Assembly (NCBI GenBank): GCA_024641335.1
Contig: JAHEDG010000018.1
Coordinates: 1-51,040, forward strand
Reading direction: 5' to 3'
DNA from: Candidatus Zixiibacteriota bacterium
Lineage (GTDB): Bacteria; Zixibacteria; MSB-5A5; UBA10806
Length of the DNA stretch: 51,040 nt
Shown here: in pieces, positions 1 through 7,335 of the stretch
Position numbering within the stretch: the first letter of the stretch is position 1
Layout of the letters: the number at the start of each line of letters is the position of its first letter
Notes under the pieces: model-generated
Database searches by the model: none
Told to the model about the DNA's origin: nothing
What the model saw: the letters and a program-made list of their open reading frames with translations, nothing else
Program-made: the position numbers and the translations under genes

Positions 1-3
1 CCT

Positions 4-1014
4 CTACACCCTGATCCCCACCAGCTCCGTCTCGGCCGCGGGGGCGGTTTCTAACGTCTGTTCGGTGCCGTCGCGGCGGAGAGTTACGCGCAATAAGGGC
101 TCGGATTTGCCGTCGGAATAGCGGGCTACCACCTTAGCCGCCATAAGCATCGTATCCGGATCGGCCTCTCCGCGCAGCAGACCCACCGGCGAGCCGAAAT
201 CCGGTGTTTCCAGATGGTAATCGCTCTTTATCATCAACGATTCGATGATCCGGTTTTCGCTCTCGTCGCGACCCACCACTAACTTGGTTTGAGGGCCGAG
301 CCGAAAATGCCGTCCCACACGCAATAAATTGAAATCATTGAAATCTGTTTCGGGCTTGTATTTCAAAAGATCGCGCAGACGGTCGGAATAACGCTGGTCG
401 GTCAGAAGGCATCCCGAAGCCGGATTAGGGTATTGGGTCAGCCCGAACTCCGCGGCTAAGGCCATCTGACGTTTCCTGGAACGCCCCTCGATATCCAAAA
501 GCCATTCTCTCTTTATCAGGCCTTCTTTTTCCGGCAGCGTCGCCGGCAAAAGACGTCCGGAAAGAGGGCGAACCAGCCGGCCATCAAGACCGCATTCTTT
601 GGCCACCAGGTCGATGGTGAACCGCCTCTGCGACATGGGACGCTGTCCTAACACCTCGCCGGTAATCACAAAATCGGCGCCGATCATATCGATAATGCTT
701 TTGACCTCGCCGATCATCAATAGACGGCAGTCTATGCAGGGGTTCATGTTCTTGCCATGGCCGAATTTCGGATTTCTGACTATATCGACGAATTTCCACC
801 CCAGATGGGCCAGCCTGACCTTGAATCCGAACTGTTCGGCGGCCGGGTATGGGTCGGAGCCGCATGACGACGAATCGGTGGCGTCGCACCCGAAATGGGT
901 CATAAAAGTTATAGCCTCGACCTCCACCCCGAACTTCATCATCTGAAGAATGGCCAGGGTCGAATCGAGACCGCCCGAATACAACGCGACCGCTTTAACT
1001 TTTCCGTTCTCCAA
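4..1014 (-). CDS. PP-loop ATP pyrophosphatase, MnmA/ThiI-like tRNA-thiolation family
   Basis: The N-terminus carries a PP-loop ATP-binding motif (SGGLDST, residues 13-19), as in MnmA, ThiI and other enzymes that adenylate a nucleic-acid or small-molecule substrate. Cys pairs lie around CDATDSSSC and NPCIDCR (about residue 93), followed by GEVLGQRPMSQ and SGCLLT (about 202-207), a layout seen in a less studied PP-loop subfamily close to tRNA 2-thiolation enzymes. At 336 aa it is about MnmA length, but the C-terminal third does not look like the MnmA beta-barrel. Translation starts at TTG (1014) behind GGAGG, because no better ATG lies near the PP-loop. It follows the Rrf2 regulator by 51 nt and may be co-transcribed. 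The exact tRNA substrate is not readable from sequence. Confidence 0.75.
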   Translation of the reverse strand: MENGKVKAVALYSGGLDSTLAILQMMKFGVEVEAITFMTHFGCDATDSSSCGSDPYPAAEQFGFKVRLAHLGWKFVDIVRNPKFGHGKNMNPCIDCRLLMIGEVKSIIDMIGADFVITGEVLGQRPMSQRRFTIDLVAKECGLDGRLVRPLSGRLLPATLPEKEGLIKREWLLDIEGRSRKRQMALAAEFGLTQYPNPASGCLLTDQRYSDRLRDLLKYKPETDFNDFNLLRVGRHFRLGPQTKLVVGRDESENRIIESLMIKSDYHLETPDFGSPVGLLRGEADPDTMLMAAKVVARYSDGKSEPLLRVTLRRDGTEQTLETAPAAETELVGIRV

Positions 1015-1065
1015 TCAATCCTCCGAAAACAAAAAAATCAACTCGCGGCCAGGCGTAATGTTTTC

Positions 1066-1527
1066 TTAGTTTGTTTCCGCGACCGGCTTGCCGTTACCGC
1101 GCTGGGCAAACGGATAGAATTTCTTGTAATTGAACGAGGAAAGACTGACCGAACCCAGGGAATCGGTTACTCTCTTCTGCTCAGCCAGCCAGAATTCATG
1201 CATGGCGCAATCCGATTTGCGGCCGCAGCTGTCGCCGTCGGAATGACGAATGCAGTCGTTGACCGCGATCTTGCCCTGCATCGCTTCCACTATAGAAAGA
1301 AAGGTTATCTCCTCGCGGGATTTGGCCAGACGATACCCGCCGTTGATCCCTTTATAACTATGCAATAAACCCTGGAGCGAAAGCTCTTTCAGGATCTTGG
1401 CCAGGTATTCTCTGGGTACTTTTTCGGCATCGGAAATCTCGTTGATGGAACAAATCTTATCCTCTTCCCAGGCTGCGATATAAACCATGGCCCTGAGCGC
1501 GTAGTCTGACTTTCTGGAAATCTGCAT
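1066..1527 (-). CDS. Rrf2-family transcriptional regulator with IscR-like Cys cluster
   Basis: This is a 153-aa protein that starts MQISRKSDYALRAMVYIA, the hallmark opening of Rrf2 winged-helix regulators. The recognition-helix region (VPREYLAKILKELSLQGLL, about 38-56) and the wing (KGINGGYRLAK, 59-69) are intact. Cys92, Cys101 and Cys107 sit where IscR, NsrR and RsrR bind an Fe-S cluster, so it is probably a redox, NO or Fe-S-status sensor. The ATG start has a GAGGAGA ribosome binding site. A TTGACA-N18-TATATT promoter lies just upstream. The target genes are not identified; the PP-loop thiolation-type gene immediately downstream is a plausible partner because such enzymes often draw sulfur from Fe-S/cysteine-desulfurase pathways. 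Confidence 0.9.
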   Translation of the reverse strand: MQISRKSDYALRAMVYIAAWEEDKICSINEISDAEKVPREYLAKILKELSLQGLLHSYKGINGGYRLAKSREEITFLSIVEAMQGKIAVNDCIRHSDGDSCGRKSDCAMHEFWLAEQKRVTDSLGSVSLSSFNYKKFYPFAQRGNGKPVAETN

Positions 1528-1569
1528 ACTTTCTCCTCAATCATGGAGTTAATCAATCCACTTATCGCC

Positions 1570-1599
1570 AATATACATTTTTATAATACCAGCTGTCAA
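1570..1599 (-). promoter_or_regulatory. Sigma-70-type promoter of the Rrf2 gene
   Basis: On the minus strand TTGACA (1599-1594) is followed after 18 nt by TATATT (1575-1570), about 43 nt before the ATG at 1527. The -35 is a perfect consensus match. No clear operator palindrome was recognised around it. Confidence 0.6.
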
Positions 1600-1796
1600 G
1601 ACAAAACGTTCCCACTTTTTTCAGGACAATTTATAGAGATAATATTTCCACGTAACTTATTGAATTAATAGATGATAAGCTGTGGGTCCCGATGTCTTCC
1701 GGTATTAGGTCCTGATATCTTTAATCCTTAGTGGCTTCAACGATCCAATTAACCCTGTTTAACCCTCCCCCATTATCCGGTGAACGAAGACAGATA

Positions 1797-2759
1797 CTAA
1801 TATCTATTTTTTGATTTGTCAATATTTCTTGTGGCAATGGAGATATTTCTCGAAAACATCTCGAAGCTGATCCCGCTCATAGCGTTGTATTCGTAGGAAT
1901 TCCTGAATTCGGTTTCGGACATTCGGCTCATCATCTCAAGATCAGTTTCGACCAAATCCCCTGCCGGCTCGAGCCTATTTTCCGACGTAATTACCGGGCT
2001 GTTATTATAAGGACAGACTATCTGGCAGATATCGCATCCGAAAACCATATTCCGCATACCATCGGCGATCTCGTCGGGGATGATCCCCTTATTCTGGGTA
2101 TTATGATATGAGACGCATTTGCCGGCGTCTATAACACCGTCGCTCACAATCGCCCTCGTGGGACAAGCATCGATACATTTGCGGCACCGGCCGCAGGTGC
2201 CGTCAATAGGAGAGTCGGTCGAAAGATCCAGATCGCTGATAATCACTCCGAGGAAATGATAACTTCCCCTGGGAATACCCGCTTTGCTTTTATCCCTGGG
2301 GATAATTATCGTGCCGTTTCTGCCCAAAAAACCTATCCCGGCTTTCAAGGCCAGCGACTTTTCGGAAACAGGCGATGTATCAACGAAGATTTTATATTTA
2401 AACTCGCCGTTGGTTCGCGAGATCCATTGAGCCAGATCATCGAGTTTGTCTTTTACCACCCGATGGTAATCCTCGCCTCGGGCGTAAATCGAAACATACC
2501 CTTTGAGCGGGTTATTTTTCGGTTCGGTGTAGTAGTTGAACGCGAAAACCATAACCGATCTGGCCTCGGGCAGATGGATTTTCGGATCGTAACGTTTGCG
2601 GTCGGCCCGTTCCATATAATTCAAACCTGCCTGGTATCCGTTCCGGAGCCAAAGCAGCAGCCGATCGTGTCCGACAGGATCATATACGGCCGGGGCGACT
2701 CCGAAAGCCGTAAATCCCGATTCCAATGCCCTATTCCTGATAGTCTGTTTTAAATCCAT
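1797..2759 (-). CDS. queG: Epoxyqueuosine reductase QueG
   Basis: This cytosolic enzyme performs the last step of queuosine synthesis, reducing epoxyqueuosine in tRNA to queuosine with a cobalamin and two [4Fe-4S] clusters. The 320-aa protein shows the ferredoxin-like pair CGRCRKCIDACP (about 189-200) and CDICQIVCPYN (about 243-253), plus the N-terminal cobalamin-binding reductase domain (GFTAFGVAP; RADRKRYDP; ARSVMVFAFNYY). It is shorter than the 379-aa E. coli protein and lacks the C-terminal HEAT-type extension, as many bacterial QueG proteins do. The ATG has no strong ribosome binding site. It is the last gene of the lipB / Rieske-like / O-methyltransferase / DinB series, 25 nt after DinB. 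Confidence 0.93.
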   Translation of the reverse strand: MDLKQTIRNRALESGFTAFGVAPAVYDPVGHDRLLLWLRNGYQAGLNYMERADRKRYDPKIHLPEARSVMVFAFNYYTEPKNNPLKGYVSIYARGEDYHRVVKDKLDDLAQWISRTNGEFKYKIFVDTSPVSEKSLALKAGIGFLGRNGTIIIPRDKSKAGIPRGSYHFLGVIISDLDLSTDSPIDGTCGRCRKCIDACPTRAIVSDGVIDAGKCVSYHNTQNKGIIPDEIADGMRNMVFGCDICQIVCPYNNSPVITSENRLEPAGDLVETDLEMMSRMSETEFRNSYEYNAMSGISFEMFSRNISIATRNIDKSKNRY

Positions 2760-2784
2760 CGAATTATGCCGTTACGCCGGCAGG

Positions 2785-3246
2785 CTAATCTTTCCATCTT
2801 TTCGACGGTTCGGTATTGATCATCCTGTAATACGATACTATTTCGCCGCGGTGATGAATCTCGTGCTCCAATACAGTGTTGATCATTTGAATCACCGAGA
2901 CATGAACATGGCTGACTGTCAGATAGCGAAAAGCCAGTTTGTCCTCATCCAGTCTTTCGATAAACTGATCGCCCAAATCATGAATCCGTTTCCATTGGGC
3001 GGCAGCCGAAGACAGATCGGCCGATTTCTCAAATCCGAATGGTATCTTTTCGAATTCCAACGTGTCGGCGATCTCGTCGAGCAGATCGGCCTCGACATAG
3101 GCTATATGATCCACCTGCTCGCCGAAAGTCATGGCCTCGGGAAACGGCCGCGTATCGAACCATTCGGGCCTGATTCCGGCGATAACCATTTCCGTACCCT
3201 CGAAGAACATCCTCCGCTGAGCCAAAAGAAGCTCGATCGCCGTCAC
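2785..3246 (-). CDS. DinB-family (YfiT-like) metal-dependent helical protein
   Basis: The 153-aa protein has the DinB/YfiT four-helix-bundle pattern with the three metal-binding histidines at His47 (DHIAY), His128 and His132 (LEHEIHHRGE). Family members act as thiol transferases or related metal enzymes; the substrate here is unknown. Translation begins at GTG (3246), which overlaps the stop of the O-methyltransferase as GTGA, so the two are probably translationally coupled. It lies in an operon with lipB and queG. Confidence 0.85.
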   Translation of the reverse strand: MTAIELLLAQRRMFFEGTEMVIAGIRPEWFDTRPFPEAMTFGEQVDHIAYVEADLLDEIADTLEFEKIPFGFEKSADLSSAAAQWKRIHDLGDQFIERLDEDKLAFRYLTVSHVHVSVIQMINTVLEHEIHHRGEIVSYYRMINTEPSKRWKD

Positions 3247-3878
3247 AGCTTGACCGCCATTCCCAGTCCATCCCTGATAGGTATGATGGACGACAGCGCT
3301 CCGGGAGATTCGAATAATTTGCGGTTGAATTCCAGGATAGCTTTGGTGGTTTTATCCGGCTTATCGGAAAGAATCCGGCCGGACCAAAGGACATTATCGG
3401 TAATGAAGATACCTCCGGGCCGCAAACGGGCCATAGCCAGATCGAAAGCCTCCGGGTAGCCATCTTTATCTATGTCGTTCAAGATAATATCGAACGGACC
3501 GTCGAATTGTCTGATAATCTCGAGAGCGTCGCCGACTTGATAATCGATCATCTTTTCGAATCCGCCCCGCTTGAGATATCCCAAGGCTTTCTGTCTGTTG
3601 ACGTCCGAACCCTCGGTACAAATGATCTTTCCCTGATCATCCATCCCGCCGGCAAACCAGTAAGCCGAATAACCGTAACCGGAACCCATCTCGAAAATCC
3701 GTCGGGCCTTTATAATTACCGCCAGCTGACGAAGGAACGGACCGACCATCGGACCGATTATGGGGAAGCCATTCTCGGCCGCGTATTGTTCCATCTCCTT
3801 CAGCACGGGATCGGACGATGACACCATACGAGTGATGTAATCGTTGATTTTAGGTTCGGTGATATTGATCCTGTTCAT
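3243..3878 (-). CDS. Class I SAM-dependent O-methyltransferase (family 3, CCoAOMT/TrmR-like)
   Basis: The 211-aa protein has the glycine-rich SAM-binding motif I (FEMGSGYGYSAYW, about 62-74), an acidic residue after strand 2 (CTEGS), DIILNDIDKDGY, and the family-3 signature TDNVLWSGR. It aligns in layout with O-methyltransferases of the caffeoyl-CoA OMT group, which includes TrmR (tRNA U34 hydroxyuridine methylation) and small-molecule OMTs. The ATG at 3878 overlaps the preceding stop as ATGA. The presence of queG in the same run makes a tRNA wobble role attractive, but that is inference. Confidence 0.85.
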   Translation of the reverse strand: MNRINITEPKINDYITRMVSSSDPVLKEMEQYAAENGFPIIGPMVGPFLRQLAVIIKARRIFEMGSGYGYSAYWFAGGMDDQGKIICTEGSDVNRQKALGYLKRGGFEKMIDYQVGDALEIIRQFDGPFDIILNDIDKDGYPEAFDLAMARLRPGGIFITDNVLWSGRILSDKPDKTTKAILEFNRKLFESPGALSSIIPIRDGLGMAVKL

Positions 3879-4201
3879 AATATGTTATCCTGACCCATAG
3901 GGTTCAATTCGACTAAAACGTCTCCGTCATCGATTATGATCGGATAGCTTTTGATCCTGGCCCAGTTTAGTTTGGGCGGTTCGAGCAACGGGTCCAGAAG
4001 ATCCGAGCTTTCCGGATGAAACTCGGCCGGCAGAGCTTGTCCCAGGGTATCATTGAAATCGCTCCGTACCTCCATAGCGATCAATTCCTGGTCGGCGTAT
4101 TTGACCACCACGGTTCTGCCGAACAGCCTGATCTTGAGGAAACCTCGTTTCTCGATATCTTCGAGCCTGCCTACCTTAACATATTCCGGCGACCCCGGCA
4201 T
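3875..4201 (-). CDS. Degenerate Rieske-fold protein lacking all Fe-S ligands
   Basis: This 108-aa protein follows the plan of small Rieske ferredoxins such as NirD. It opens with YVKVGRLEDIEKRGFLKIR and GRTVVVKYADQELIAMEVRSDF, and closes with RIKSYPIIIDDGDVLVEL, the usual last strands. Where a Rieske protein has CxH...CxxH it instead has SDFNDT and LDPLLEPPKLNW. The whole protein contains no cysteine and only one histidine, so no [2Fe-2S] cluster can form. It is placed between lipB (3 nt gap) and the O-methyltransferase (ATGA overlap), so it is translated and retained. The fold assignment is inference from the pattern; the function is unknown. Confidence 0.65.
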   Translation of the reverse strand: MPGSPEYVKVGRLEDIEKRGFLKIRLFGRTVVVKYADQELIAMEVRSDFNDTLGQALPAEFHPESSDLLDPLLEPPKLNWARIKSYPIIIDDGDVLVELNPMGQDNIL

Positions 4202-4204
4202 AAT

Positions 4205-4909
4205 TTAAATCTCCCTCTCTAAAGTTACCAGGTCATCTATATTATCGATCTTCTCCATTTCATAATAAAACAACTCGGCGAAATTATCGGCCAGGGTATC
4301 CGTAAAACCGGCCATGTCTATATCGCTTCCCAGCATCGAGGAAACTGATCCGACCGGGTATCGGGTGATCCCGCAGGGATTTATCAATTTAAAAAAATCC
4401 AGGTCGGTATTGACATTAACCGCGACCCCGTGATAGCTGATCCATCTGGATACCGCCACGCCAATGGCCCCTAACTTATGATCATCGACCCAGACTCCGG
4501 TCAGCCCGTCCTTTGTCACGGCGCGCAGCCCGAACCCCTCCAGAGCCGCTGTTACCACAGCTTCCAGATCCCGCAGATACCGATGCAGATCCCGGCCCCG
4601 ATTATTCAGATCGAGTATCGGGTAGGCGACTATTTGTCCCGGACCATGAAATGTGATATCGCCTCCCCTCTCGATCTCTATCAGCTCTACTCCGCGCCTG
4701 GTCAGCTCTTCCCGGGAACAAAGCAGATTATCCATTGACGACGCCCGTCCCATGGTAATTACCGGGTCATGCTCTGTCAGGATAAGGCAATCGGGAATTC
4801 GGCCGCCGCGCCGGAGATCTACAAGCTTTTTCTGCAATGCCCAAACCTCGCGAAATTCGCGTCGGCCCAAATCTAATCTGAAAAGTTTATTATTTCCTCT
4901 GCCGCGCAT
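4205..4909 (-). CDS. lipB: Octanoyltransferase LipB (lipoate biosynthesis)
   Basis: LipB transfers octanoyl from acyl carrier protein to the lipoyl lysine of 2-oxo acid dehydrogenases, the first step of de novo lipoylation. The sequence shows HDPVITMGR, the RGGDITFHGPGQ loop, GVWVDDHKLGAIGV with the catalytic Lys, and INPCGITRYPVGSVS with the catalytic Cys. The open frame extends upstream to 5044, but that part runs through the ferredoxin terminator and the lipB promoter. The realistic starts are ATG 4909 (MRGRGNNKLFRLDLG) or ATG 4942, 11 codons earlier. The likely transcription start near 4949 favours 4909. Its substrate, an E2 lipoyl domain, is encoded at 10.6-11.9 kb. Confidence 0.92.
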   Translation of the reverse strand: MRGRGNNKLFRLDLGRREFREVWALQKKLVDLRRGGRIPDCLILTEHDPVITMGRASSMDNLLCSREELTRRGVELIEIERGGDITFHGPGQIVAYPILDLNNRGRDLHRYLRDLEAVVTAALEGFGLRAVTKDGLTGVWVDDHKLGAIGVAVSRWISYHGVAVNVNTDLDFFKLINPCGITRYPVGSVSSMLGSDIDMAGFTDTLADNFAELFYYEMEKIDNIDDLVTLEREI

Positions 4910-4956
4910 CTGGTCGTCCCGTTTATCCTTTTTACTCCTCATCCGAGATAAAGTGC

Positions 4957-4984
4957 TATATATATTAACTCTTTCGCAGGTCAA
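4957..4984 (-). promoter_or_regulatory. Sigma-70-type promoter of the lipB operon
   Basis: On the minus strand TTGACC (4984-4979), 16 nt, then TATATA (4962-4957). It sits between the ferredoxin terminator and lipB, which explains how lipB and its downstream genes are expressed independently of the ferredoxin. Confidence 0.55.
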
Positions 4985-5012
4985 GCGGTTTTCATATATC
5001 CGCCTGGGACAT

Positions 5013-5042
5013 AAAAAAGCCCTGCCGTAATCGCGGCAGGGC
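5013..5042 (-). terminator. Rho-independent terminator of the ferredoxin gene
   Basis: On the minus strand a perfect 9-bp stem GCCCTGCCG / CGGCAGGGC (5042-5034 and 5027-5019) with a 6-nt loop is followed by six T. It lies 32 nt after the ferredoxin stop, so the ferredoxin is probably a single-gene transcript. Confidence 0.9.
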
Positions 5043-5073
5043 ATTACCGGAGAAACAAGACCGGTTCGATCGC

Positions 5074-5262
5074 TTATTCGATAATTTTAATGCATTCCGA
5101 CGGACAGCTCTCGACCGCTTCGCGGCAGGCGTCCTCGATATCACCGGGGACATCGTCCACGATAACCTTGGCCACGTCTCCATCCATCTCGAATACTTCG
5201 GGACAAAGATCCACGCAGATCTGATCGCCGGTACATTCGTCTTGATTTATCTCGACCTTCAC
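5074..5262 (-). CDS. Single-cluster ferredoxin with Asp ligand (Pyrococcus-type)
   Basis: This 62-aa electron carrier has the CTGDQICVDLCP motif (Cys10, Asp13, Cys16, Cys20) and a C-terminal ESCPSECI with Cys53, plus Cys46. The second cluster ligand is Asp13 instead of Cys, as in P. furiosus ferredoxin and Desulfovibrio ferredoxin III. In the former the remaining Cys pair, equivalent to Cys20 and Cys46 here, forms a disulfide. Such ferredoxins can interconvert [4Fe-4S] and [3Fe-4S] forms. Translation starts at GTG with an AAAGGAG ribosome binding site. It is monocistronic, with a strong terminator downstream; the electron partner is unknown. Confidence 0.93.
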   Translation of the reverse strand: MKVEINQDECTGDQICVDLCPEVFEMDGDVAKVIVDDVPGDIEDACREAVESCPSECIKIIE

Positions 5263-5292
5263 ACGGGTCTCCTTTCAGGTTTAAACAGGGGC

Positions 5293-5316
5293 TGGTCTGG
5301 CCTTGAAACCCAGACC
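5293..5316. repeat. Perfect 8-bp inverted repeat upstream of the ferredoxin
   Basis: TGGTCTGG (5293-5300) and CCAGACCA (5309-5316) flank an 8-nt spacer, about 30 nt upstream of the ferredoxin GTG. No T-run follows on either strand, so it is more likely an operator or a leader hairpin than a terminator. Confidence 0.45.
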
Positions 5317-5449
5317 AATTCGAATTTTTGTGTTAATATGGATATTCGACCCGTTTACGCAAGTGTTTTCTTTCACAAGACTGTGGAAATATAACCCGGC
5401 CGAGACCGGCATTAGAGCCAATCCGCTTCTTATCGTCCGAAGCAGAGAT

Positions 5450-6508
5450 CTAAAAATAAGTTACATGGCTCGAATTACGGAAATTCACAGCCTGGAAATT
5501 AGTCATTTTGCGACGGGCGTTGGAATCGGTATCGAACATCAGGTTATCCGTCGGGCTGACATGCCATAGTCCGCAGGCATGCCCGGACTCATGAGCGATG
5601 GTCGTCTTGTCGGTCGTCTCCGTCCCCACAACTGTCACGTAGTCGGTGAGAATCGCCATGGAACATCCGGTCGCCCCCGCCATACTCCGCACCACAAAGA
5701 CCGTGACCGGACCGCCGTAGCGCAAAAGCCTTCGGGCATTACCGAGGAAGCAATGCCTCGACATGAGAATATTAAACTCCGAACCGGCCATCCATAGATC
5801 TTCGAGATAGCCGCTTCCGCCGCAATGAACATCGAGCACGTCGTCTTTGCTGACAGAATCGACGATATGAATAAACGAATCATCGGCGGGCCTGTCGTCG
5901 CTAAACGGCGTAGTCGAATTGAATATGGAAACCGGGATCAGCCGGACATTGGCCTCCTCCCGGAAAATTTCTATAGCCGCCTGCACTTCCTCTATAACCA
6001 TCGCCGAATCGGCGACCGGACCCTTTTCGTCCCGGAGTATAATCACGCACATTCGCAGCTTTTTTTCCGGCCTGATCCCGATAACCCAGGCCAAAGCGTC
6101 AATCAAACCGAAGAATCTGTAAAACAGTTCTGTCAGGATTGTCCACAGCTGCTTGAGTAATCGCCCTAATATCGGGATAGAGAAAATCACCTCGAGGACA
6201 AAATCGATGAAGCTGATGATGACCCCGACGATAACGCTGATCGCCTCTATTATGATAGAAACAACAGTGACCACAACCTCCCAAACCAAGCAAACCACCG
6301 TTGTGATATAAGTCCAGGCCACGCAGACCACGTTGGATACCCAATACCAGGCCACGCAAAACCAGGACAGGATTTTGCATCCCCATGAACAGGGCCACCA
6401 ATCGCAGCAATCCGAATCCCATCGAGCACAGCTATTGTATCCCTGATCGCGGTACTCGGCGCACTCTTTTCTGGTTTCCTCTCCCCACTCGACACATCTT
6501 TTAGACAT
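5450..6508 (-). CDS. Metzincin-type zinc protease with Cys/Trp-rich 11-residue repeat
   Basis: The 352-aa protein ends in a zinc protease domain. HESGHACGLWH (His306, Glu307, His310, His316) is the extended metzincin motif, and NLM (322-324) a few residues later is a candidate Met-turn. The first 85 residues are rich in Cys and Trp (CARWDSDCCDWWPC) and then contain three tandem 11-residue units, CVAWYWVSNVV, CVAWTYITTVV and CLVWEVVVTVV (51-83). A hydrophobic stretch (about 80-145) follows that could lie in or on a membrane. No classical signal peptide is seen. The start is ATG 6508. Its neighbour is a two-helix membrane protein 96 nt upstream on the same strand. Substrate and role are unknown. 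Confidence 0.7.
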   Translation of the reverse strand: MSKRCVEWGEETRKECAEYRDQGYNSCARWDSDCCDWWPCSWGCKILSWFCVAWYWVSNVVCVAWTYITTVVCLVWEVVVTVVSIIIEAISVIVGVIISFIDFVLEVIFSIPILGRLLKQLWTILTELFYRFFGLIDALAWVIGIRPEKKLRMCVIILRDEKGPVADSAMVIEEVQAAIEIFREEANVRLIPVSIFNSTTPFSDDRPADDSFIHIVDSVSKDDVLDVHCGGSGYLEDLWMAGSEFNILMSRHCFLGNARRLLRYGGPVTVFVVRSMAGATGCSMAILTDYVTVVGTETTDKTTIAHESGHACGLWHVSPTDNLMFDTDSNARRKMTNFQAVNFRNSSHVTYF

Positions 6509-6604
6509 ACCTCTTCCCCCTGTGGATTTTCAAACGACTATGAAATTCGCTCGAAACAAATATCGAAGATAGCTTCATCAGATACCCTCCCCTCGACGAT
6601 CAGG

Positions 6605-7036
6605 CTAAAAAAACGGTTTATTCAGCAGCCCGCGAACAGTTTTTTTCAGATTTTTCCCGGCCAGGGATATTCCCAGCCCCTTACCCAAAGCGGCCGACAG
6701 CAAAATGAATAGCAGGCTACAACCGATATCCGCCCAGCCAACGCCAAAAATTCCACCGGGTTTCGCGACGAGGTAAATTATCGCCGACACCATCGCCAAT
6801 GATGAGGCTATAGCCCCGGAGGCGCAGCCGCAATCGTAGAAATATCTATTTAGTTTCCGTTCCAATAATCTTTTCTCATCAGCGTCGATCTTTTCGATTT
6901 CCACTACAATCCGGCCCCTGCCGGGCAGCATCCTCGGCCTTCCGCTCGACAGCAAAGCCTCGAAATCTTCTCGGCTGGCCAGTATAATCGGGGGCCTGGC
7001 CTCAGTACGTATCATGGCCTGATCCGTTATCCTCAT
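6605..7036 (-). CDS. Small membrane protein with two C-terminal helices, unknown function
   Basis: This 143-aa protein is not recognised. Residues 1-65 are soluble and charged, followed by a YDCGCASGA motif (67-75). Two hydrophobic segments then occur (about 74-92 and 102-118), with a basic tail (KNLKKTVRGLLNK). The ATG at 7036 has AAGG upstream; Met8 is an alternative. It precedes the metzincin-like gene on the same strand and could be its membrane partner, or an anchor or immunity-type protein, but nothing in the sequence proves that. Confidence 0.55.
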   Translation of the reverse strand: MRITDQAMIRTEARPPIILASREDFEALLSSGRPRMLPGRGRIVVEIEKIDADEKRLLERKLNRYFYDCGCASGAIASSLAMVSAIIYLVAKPGGIFGVGWADIGCSLLFILLSAALGKGLGISLAGKNLKKTVRGLLNKPFF

Positions 7037-7335
7037 GATATTGCCTTGTAAACAGAATCAAACTGGTAGAGAACTACGCCCGATCCAATTCGCGAATAGA
7101 AAATTGAAAATATATTCATGCCCCTTCCGCGGTTGTTATCGCCTATTTACGGCCAAACAAAAATCTCTGCGAATACGCTGATAATTAATACTAATAGCTG
7201 CGTCCGAATAAAAAATTACGCCAAAACCTATAACCATGTCAACACCTTATTGGCGGATCAGGAAATTTGACAAATGATCATATATTATATTGTATAAACG
7301 AAGAGCATTCTATCCTGATGGAGCGGGGAGCATAA
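7037..7335. other. AT-rich gene-free stretch
   Basis: No coding frame, RNA gene or terminator was recognised in this 299-nt gap. It separates two minus-strand genes and must hold the promoter of the membrane protein / metzincin pair, but no convincing -35/-10 pair was found on that strand. Confidence 0.4.

Noticed and set aside
4943-5044. N-terminal extension of LipB
   Set aside because: It would be encoded by the ferredoxin terminator and the lipB promoter, and it has no family similarity.
7267-7298. TTGACA and TATAAA on the plus strand
   Set aside because: The spacing is 20 nt, and the only gene ahead is on the opposite strand, so it would drive nothing in the sense direction.
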